Both the position numbers and the translations under genes were made by a program. Positions 22,611-26,751 of a stretch of 26,751 nucleotides of DNA are shown here, piece by piece (the stretch's first letter is position 1; each line of letters opens with the position of its first letter). The notes beneath the pieces are model-generated. The model searched no databases. It worked only from the letters and a program-made list of their open reading frames with translations, and was not told the DNA's origin. The DNA is from an uncultured Catenibacterium sp. (lineage in GTDB: Bacteria; Bacillota_I; Bacilli_A; Erysipelotrichales; Coprobacillaceae), in assembly GCF_900540665.1 (NCBI RefSeq), contig NZ_UQGV01000020.1, forward strand, positions 1-26,751, written 5' to 3'.

Positions 22611-23369
22611 TTACTTACCTCCTGTCTGGAGTAGTGTAAGTGTATCACTGATTGCCTGATACATTTCTTCGTTTGTCTTATCTCCTTTATAGATCTGATG
22701 ATAGACCTGTCCATCACGTATAAATAAGACACGTTTCGCAAAACTGGCTGCTTTAGTACTATGAGTAACCATCACAATTGTCTGTCCTTCTTCATTGACA
22801 TGATCAAAGATATTCAATAAATCATCTGTAGATTTAGAATCTAAGGCACCTGTTGGTTCATCAGCTAAGATAATCTGAGGATGAGTAATTAAAGCTCTTG
22901 CAACTGCTGCTCTTTGTTTCTGTCCTCCTGATACTTCATAAGGGTATTTATCCAGTAGTGATTCAATACCTAGCTGTGGTGCTAAGTGATTCAATTTAGT
23001 TTCCATCACATCATAGTTTTCTTTAGATAAAACCAAAGGTAAAAAGATATTATCACGTAAAGAGAATGTATCTAATAAGTTGAAATCCTGAAATACAAAT
23101 CCAAGATTCTTTCTTCTAAACTGTGAAATATGCTTTTCACTGATTTTAGTAATATCTTCTCCATTAAGTAGTACTTCGCCACTTGTTGGTGTATCTAGAG
23201 ATGCTAGGATATTTAAAAGTGTTGTCTTACCACTTCCTGATTCACCCATGATAGCTACATATTCTCCTTCTTCTACTGAAAAAGAGACATTAGACAAAGC
23301 AGTGACCTGCTGAGATGAAAAACGTGTTGTATAGACTTTTTTTAAGTTTTTAACTTCTAATAATGACAT
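22611..23369 (-). CDS. BceA-like ABC transporter ATP-binding protein
   Basis: The 252-residue ATPase powers the adjacent BceB-like permease. It has Walker A GESGSGKTT (42-50), the signature VSGGQKQRAAVARAL, Walker B IILADEPTGALD and the H-loop MVTHS. The DEPTGALDS wording and SLLEVKNLKKVY start are typical of the MacB/LolD/BceA group, which drives mechanotransmission rather than substrate passage. The ATG at 23369 follows AAGGAGG. A promoter with a good -10 but poor -35, with two inverted repeats upstream, suggests activation by the neighbouring response regulator. Confidence 0.96.
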   Translation of the reverse strand: MSLLEVKNLKKVYTTRFSSQQVTALSNVSFSVEEGEYVAIMGESGSGKTTLLNILASLDTPTSGEVLLNGEDITKISEKHISQFRRKNLGFVFQDFNLLDTFSLRDNIFLPLVLSKENYDVMETKLNHLAPQLGIESLLDKYPYEVSGGQKQRAAVARALITHPQIILADEPTGALDSKSTDDLLNIFDHVNEEGQTIVMVTHSTKAASFAKRVLFIRDGQVYHQIYKGDKTNEEMYQAISDTLTLLQTGGK

Positions 23370-23392
23370 ATATGTTTTCCTCCTTCGTTACA

Positions 23393-23398
23393 ACTATA
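23393..23398 (-). promoter_or_regulatory. -10 of the bceAB-like promoter
   Basis: TATAGT on the minus strand has no acceptable -35 17 bases upstream (GATATG), which fits an activator-dependent promoter. The inverted repeats lie at the expected distance upstream. Confidence 0.5.
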
Positions 23399-23434
23399 GT
23401 TTAATTATTTTGAAACATATCTGCCATTGATTCA

Positions 23435-23472
23435 ACTTACAGAATAAGTCTCTAATCTTACAATTTTGTAAG
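23435..23472. promoter_or_regulatory. Probable response-regulator sites upstream of bceA-like gene
   Basis: Two inverted repeats share the half-site CTTACA in 21-bp phase: CTTACAATTTTGTAAG at 23457-23472 (7-bp arms, 2-base centre) and ACTTACAGAATAAGT at 23435-23449. With a start near 23386, their centres fall near -56 and -78, where OmpR-type activators often bind. The distal site abuts the stop codon of the kinase gene. Confidence 0.65.
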
Positions 23473-24447
23473 TTACTCTACGATAAGAGGTTTTTTCTCA
23501 AAACAAATGGAAACAGTTGTTCCTTGATTGATTATAGATTCTATATGAATAGGATAACCTAGAGTATCACATATATTCTTAACAAGATATAAACCTAAAC
23601 CACTGGCTTTCTTATCAATACGTCCATTTGTACCAGTAAAGCCTTTTTCAAAGACACGAGGTAAATCCTCTTTCTTAATTCCTATTCCTGTATCTTTAAT
23701 ATAGAGTGTTTGATTTTTCATACAAATATGAATAGAACCTTCTTTGGTATATTTCAAGGCATTGGATAAGATCTGTTCAATAATAAAAGAAGTCCACTTT
23801 TCATCTGTGAGTATTTTTTCATCTAGTTCTTCTAGTTGAAGAGAAATCTTCTTATGAATAAAGAATAAGGATTGTTTCTTGACTACTTCATTCACAATAT
23901 CCCCTATTTTATAATAACCAATCTTTAAGTCCTGATTCATATGTCCCATCTTGACATAGTACATCATCATATCTACATACTGTTCAATACGTAATACCTG
24001 CATAGAAAGTAGTCTCGGAGATAAATCACCTGATTGTATGAGTAGTCGAAGTCCTGCAATCGGTGTCTTAATCTGATGAACCCAGAGTGTCATATAATCA
24101 GATAATTCATGATAGCTTGTATCCTTCTGATTATTAAGGACACTATTAGCCTGGATAATCTTTTCTATAAGAGAATAATAAGACTCTTCTAAATCATTTT
24201 CTGGTGCAGGTATATTTTCTAAGTAGATATGATCAAGATGTAAGGCATAATGAAGTGCTTTTAGCTTCTTATTATATTTATAATAGTCATAGCCAAAATA
24301 AACAATCACAAAGAAGAAACATAAACAGGTAGGATAATAAAGTAATGAAATAGAAATATCACATAATAAGAGAATCAGATCAAACAAGAAGATCATCACC
24401 AGATAAACAAGATAATAACGATAATGGTCTTTAATGTATGTCTTCAT
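23473..24447 (-). CDS. BceS-like intramembrane-sensing histidine kinase
   Basis: The 324-residue kinase has two membrane helices (about 12-32 and 36-54) with almost no outer loop, the hallmark of BceS-type kinases that take their signal from the ABC transporter instead of directly. The phosphorylated histidine is H124 in LWVHQIKTPIAG. The ATPase domain shows the N box (IIEQILSNALKYT), G1 (IKDTGIGI) and G2 (ASGLGLYLVK). It should phosphorylate the response regulator whose gene overlaps its start by 17 bases. Its stop codon abuts the inverted repeat that likely controls the transporter genes. Confidence 0.95.
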   Translation of the reverse strand: MKTYIKDHYRYYLVYLVMIFLFDLILLLCDISISLLYYPTCLCFFFVIVYFGYDYYKYNKKLKALHYALHLDHIYLENIPAPENDLEESYYSLIEKIIQANSVLNNQKDTSYHELSDYMTLWVHQIKTPIAGLRLLIQSGDLSPRLLSMQVLRIEQYVDMMMYYVKMGHMNQDLKIGYYKIGDIVNEVVKKQSLFFIHKKISLQLEELDEKILTDEKWTSFIIEQILSNALKYTKEGSIHICMKNQTLYIKDTGIGIKKEDLPRVFEKGFTGTNGRIDKKASGLGLYLVKNICDTLGYPIHIESIINQGTTVSICFEKKPLIVE

Positions 24448-25117
24448 AATATAACTGATACCCTATCCCTTTCTTTGTATGAATAAGCTGTGGTAAAGAA
24501 AAAGCATCTAATTTCTTTCTTAAACGATTAATATTGACACTTAATGTATTATCATCTACAAAGGCTTCACTTTGCCAGAGAGCTTCCATGATTGTATCTC
24601 TAGAGACAATCTGTCCGGCATGTTCAAATAATATCTGCATGATCTTAAGTTCTGTCTTAGTGAGTTCTATAGAGTCTTCATGATAACTGATGACACCCTT
24701 TAATAAATCTAAAGTGAGTGATTGATAGTTTAAGACATTCTGTGTTTTATTAAATGAATAGGTACGTCTAAGTATTGCCTGTAACTTAGCAGTAAGTACC
24801 GTCAAGTCAAAAGGCTTATTAATAAAATCATCTGCACCCATATTCATCGCCATAACGATATTCATATTCTCACTTGTAGAAGAGATAAAGATAATAGGTA
24901 CTTCTGATTCTTTTCTTATTTCCTGACACCAGTAATAGCCATTATAGTAAGGCAGTGAGATATCTAATAAGATAAGTAATGGTTCATAGTGTCTAAAGTC
25001 TTCTAAGACATTTTCAAAATCATTGACTACAAACACATCATAATTCCACTTTTCTAGATGTTTTTTTATAGAAGAAGCAATAATTTCATCATCTTCTACA
25101 ATCATTATTTTCTGCAT
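24431..25117 (-). CDS. BceR-like OmpR-family response regulator
   Basis: The 228-residue regulator has a receiver domain with acidic pocket VEDDE (8-11), phosphoacceptor Asp52 (LILLDISLP), and the conserved lysine K101 (NKPFD). A C-terminal winged helix (about 128-225) of OmpR/PhoB type follows, with the segment DDNTLSVNINRLRKKLD in the recognition region. It probably binds the inverted repeats at 23435-23472 to switch on the ABC genes. The kinase gene starts inside its last codons. The ATG at 25117 is preceded by GAGGTGG and a TATAAT at 25137-25142 that follows the MATE terminator. Confidence 0.96.
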   Translation of the reverse strand: MQKIMIVEDDEIIASSIKKHLEKWNYDVFVVNDFENVLEDFRHYEPLLILLDISLPYYNGYYWCQEIRKESEVPIIFISSTSENMNIVMAMNMGADDFINKPFDLTVLTAKLQAILRRTYSFNKTQNVLNYQSLTLDLLKGVISYHEDSIELTKTELKIMQILFEHAGQIVSRDTIMEALWQSEAFVDDNTLSVNINRLRKKLDAFSLPQLIHTKKGIGYQLYYEDIH

Positions 25118-25136
25118 ATATAACCACCTCTAGTTC

Positions 25137-25142
25137 ATTATA
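25137..25142 (-). promoter_or_regulatory. -10 of the bceRS-like operon
   Basis: A perfect TATAAT on the minus strand lies a few bases after the T run of the MATE terminator. The best -35 (GAGACA, 18 bases upstream) sits within the terminator arm. Confidence 0.5.
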
Positions 25143-25145
25143 CAC

Positions 25146-25169
25146 AAAAAAGAGACAAAATGTCTCTTT
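25146..25169 (-). terminator. Terminator of the MATE gene
   Basis: On the minus strand an 8-bp stem AAAGAGAC/GTCTCTTT with a 5-base loop overlaps the stop codon and is followed by TTT. Confidence 0.8.
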
Positions 25170-26499
25170 ATTCAATAACACTAAATTGTGTCCACTTATC
25201 TGATTTATAACGTAAATGGAATACAATAGCACGCATTGACCAGTCAGCACACATTGCCAAGGCAATACCAATTACACCAAGATTAAATGTGATACCAAAT
25301 ATAATAGAGAGTATTCCTCTTACGACGACTGTACTCAAGATTGATACAATCATTGTATATTTAACATCTCCAGTGGCGCGTAATCCATTAGAAAGTGGTC
25401 CAGAGAACGGGAAGGCAATTGTGTTAAATAGGTTATGAATAATAACCAAAATAAAGACCAGATTCTTAGTTTCTGATGATAATTGATAATATTGTAGGAA
25501 TAATGGTGTAATGGCTAGAATGAATACATTCCATATAACAGAGAAGATGATTGTGATCTTCATCAGTTTCTTAAAGTAATAATGTGCACTGTCTATATCC
25601 TCTGCTCCCATGCATTGTCCTATGACTGTAATAAAGACGGGTCCCATTGTAACACCCACCAGAGCTGCAAGTGACCAGATACTCTGAGCAACACCATTGG
25701 CCGCAATCTGATAAGTACCAAATAAAGCAACAACTGAACTCAAGGCTACTTTAACTAGCTGAAAGATTCCTTGTTCAACCCCATTAGGAACTGCAATATT
25801 TAATACTCTTTTCAACATCTTTGTATCAAATATAAGTATATGCTTCTTATCATAATAAGTAGTCAGTGTCTTATTGAAGCATAAGAATGTGATAACAATA
25901 GCTGAAAACACTCTAGCAATCAGTGAAGGATAAGCAACACCTGCGACACCAGCATGTAAGACAAAGACACCTATGCAGTTTCCAATACAGTTAATAATAT
26001 TAGATACAATAGAAATATACATAGTTGTAGATGTTTTAGCCATAGATCGATATAAAGCAGCACCGGCATTATAAATAGCAAGGGCAGGATAAGAATAGGC
26101 AGAAATCTTTAAATAAGTCATACAGGCCTGCATTACCGAATTTTCTACACGACCAAATAAAAGTCTCAAAAGTGATTCATTGAATATCAAGACAAGAATC
26201 ATCAGAATAAATGAAAAGATAATAGAAAACATCAATAATTGTCCTGAAGCACGATTTGTATCATCGTTTTCTTTACGTCCAATATATTGGCTGATGACAA
26301 CTGCTCCACCTGATGCAAGAGCTGTAAACAAATAGATAAAGATTGTATTAAATGAGTTTACAAGGGATACCCCTGATACCGCACTTTCTCCCACAAAGCT
26401 TACAATAAAAGTATCTACGATACCTACTAGCATCACTAGCAGCTGTTCACAAAAGAGTGGGATGATCATATTTTTTAAATCCTTGTTTGTGAATGTCAT
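25168..26499 (-). CDS. MATE family efflux transporter
   Basis: This 443-residue protein has twelve predicted membrane helices in two similar halves, as in MATE multidrug/cation antiporters. The N-terminal segment MIIPLFCEQLLVMLVGIVDTFIVSFVG and the later VVISQYIGRK and MGPVFITVIGQCMGAE segments match the family (the second half repeats the first-half GQ pattern). Substrates are probably cationic drugs or metabolites, coupled to sodium or protons, but cannot be defined. The ATG at 26499 follows GGAGG. Its promoter lies between the gene and the end of a group II intron 83 bases upstream, so intron insertion may have altered its control. Confidence 0.95.
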   Translation of the reverse strand: MTFTNKDLKNMIIPLFCEQLLVMLVGIVDTFIVSFVGESAVSGVSLVNSFNTIFIYLFTALASGGAVVISQYIGRKENDDTNRASGQLLMFSIIFSFILMILVLIFNESLLRLLFGRVENSVMQACMTYLKISAYSYPALAIYNAGAALYRSMAKTSTTMYISIVSNIINCIGNCIGVFVLHAGVAGVAYPSLIARVFSAIVITFLCFNKTLTTYYDKKHILIFDTKMLKRVLNIAVPNGVEQGIFQLVKVALSSVVALFGTYQIAANGVAQSIWSLAALVGVTMGPVFITVIGQCMGAEDIDSAHYYFKKLMKITIIFSVIWNVFILAITPLFLQYYQLSSETKNLVFILVIIHNLFNTIAFPFSGPLSNGLRATGDVKYTMIVSILSTVVVRGILSIIFGITFNLGVIGIALAMCADWSMRAIVFHLRYKSDKWTQFSVIE

Positions 26500-26518
26500 A
26501 ATTTACCTCCATGACACC

Positions 26519-26547
26519 ATTTTAAAAAACAAAGATATGAAAGTAAA
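26519..26547 (-). promoter_or_regulatory. Candidate MATE promoter
   Basis: On the minus strand TTTACT and TAAAAT are separated by 17 bases, ending 19 bases before the start codon. It lies between the intron 3' end and the gene, so transcription need not pass through the intron. Confidence 0.5.
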
Positions 26548-26582
26548 ATACCAATACTGGAAGGTGCTATAACTTTTTCGCA

Positions 26583-26751
26583 ATAGAGTAGACAAGAAAC
26601 AATGTTAATATTGGAATTAATCATTATTTCTGCGCCTCTCATTGCACCGTACGTACGGTTCTCGTATACGGCGCTACATTTATATGATAATTTCAGACTA
26701 ACTTAGATAGTAGTTAAGAGGATTGATCAAACCTGGTCGATCCTTTTTCTT
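26583..26751 (-). mobile_element. 3' end of a group II intron (continues past the window)
   Basis: On the minus strand the end of a self-splicing group II intron is visible: domain V (26644-26674), a 3-base linker, domain VI (26586-26640) with a bulged A, and an end ...CTACTCTAT at 26583, close to the common bacterial ending CTACTCGAT. The stretch 26698-26751 is open on the minus strand (ending NPLNYYLS then TAG) and could be the tail of the intron-encoded reverse transcriptase, but it is too short to prove. The bulk of the element lies outside the window, so completeness and mobility cannot be judged. Confidence 0.75.
26586..26674 (-). ncRNA. Group II intron domains V and VI
   Basis: Domain V pairs GCGCCGTA with TACGGTGC (one G-T pair), leaves the characteristic two-base CG bulge, and closes with a short upper stem TACG/CGTA. 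At 31 nt it is a little shorter than the usual 34. Domain VI is a long helix: GAG pairs CTC, the adenine at 26589 is unpaired, then AGG/TCT, CG/TG, AGAAATAATG/CATTGTTTCT and TTAAT/ATTAA continue. The unpaired A is 7 nt from the 3' end, as expected of the branch point. Confidence 0.75.

Noticed and set aside
25089..25271. A 60-codon minus-strand frame across the MATE/regulator junction
   Set aside because: It spans a terminator and promoter, overlaps two certain genes in other frames and has no family match.
26647..26658. Palindrome CCGTACGTACGG as a possible operator
   Set aside because: It is fully explained as part of group II intron domain V; the flanking bases pair and the domain VI linker is correct.

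Overview
The window looks like chromosome of an AT-rich, low-GC Firmicute. The dcw operon begins with mraZ-rsmH-ftsL-pbpB. A yceD-rpmF pair lies just upstream, and there is a Bce-type two-component/ABC module. Shine-Dalgarno sites are strong and sigma-A-type promoters are common. The gene set and the shortened dcw cluster fit the Erysipelotrichia best, but that placement is inference from gene content and not from a marker gene.

Region 1 (65-12432, minus strand) is a division and cell-wall operon read right to left: mraZ, rsmH, ftsL, pbpB (with two PASTA repeats), mraY, murD, murG, murB, divIB/ftsQ, ftsA, ftsZ, then proC. Most junctions overlap or are a few bases apart. The main promoter lies before mraZ and is followed directly by five GTGG-like boxes in exact 10-bp phase, a probable MraZ operator. 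Internal promoters precede mraY and ftsA. A terminator closes ftsZ, and proC starts just beyond it. ftsW, murC, murE and sepF are absent from this cluster.

Region 2 (12455-14851, minus strand) holds yceD-rpmF, with a consensus promoter and two tandem terminators, and a HAD phosphatase/alpha-beta hydrolase pair whose reading frames overlap.

Region 3 (14973-20620) is mixed. On the plus strand are an unusual protein joining an EIIB-like phosphocarrier domain to a degenerate ROK domain, a YbaK-type deacylase, a Crp/Fnr regulator and an L-asparaginase. On the minus strand are an SRAP (HMCES/YedK) peptidase, an HD hydrolase and a YitT membrane protein. Genes are packed tightly: several terminators overlap stop codons, and the next promoter or ribosome site follows at once.

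Region 4 (20620-25169, minus strand) is a BceRS-BceAB-like antimicrobial-peptide sensing and resistance module. Two inverted repeats sit upstream of the ABC ATPase gene and look like response-regulator sites.

Region 5 (25168-26751, minus strand) has a MATE efflux gene. Upstream of it, the 3' end of a group II intron (domains V and VI with a bulged branch-point A) runs off the right edge of the window. The most unusual items are the EIIB-ROK fusion, the intron end and the phased MraZ operator.
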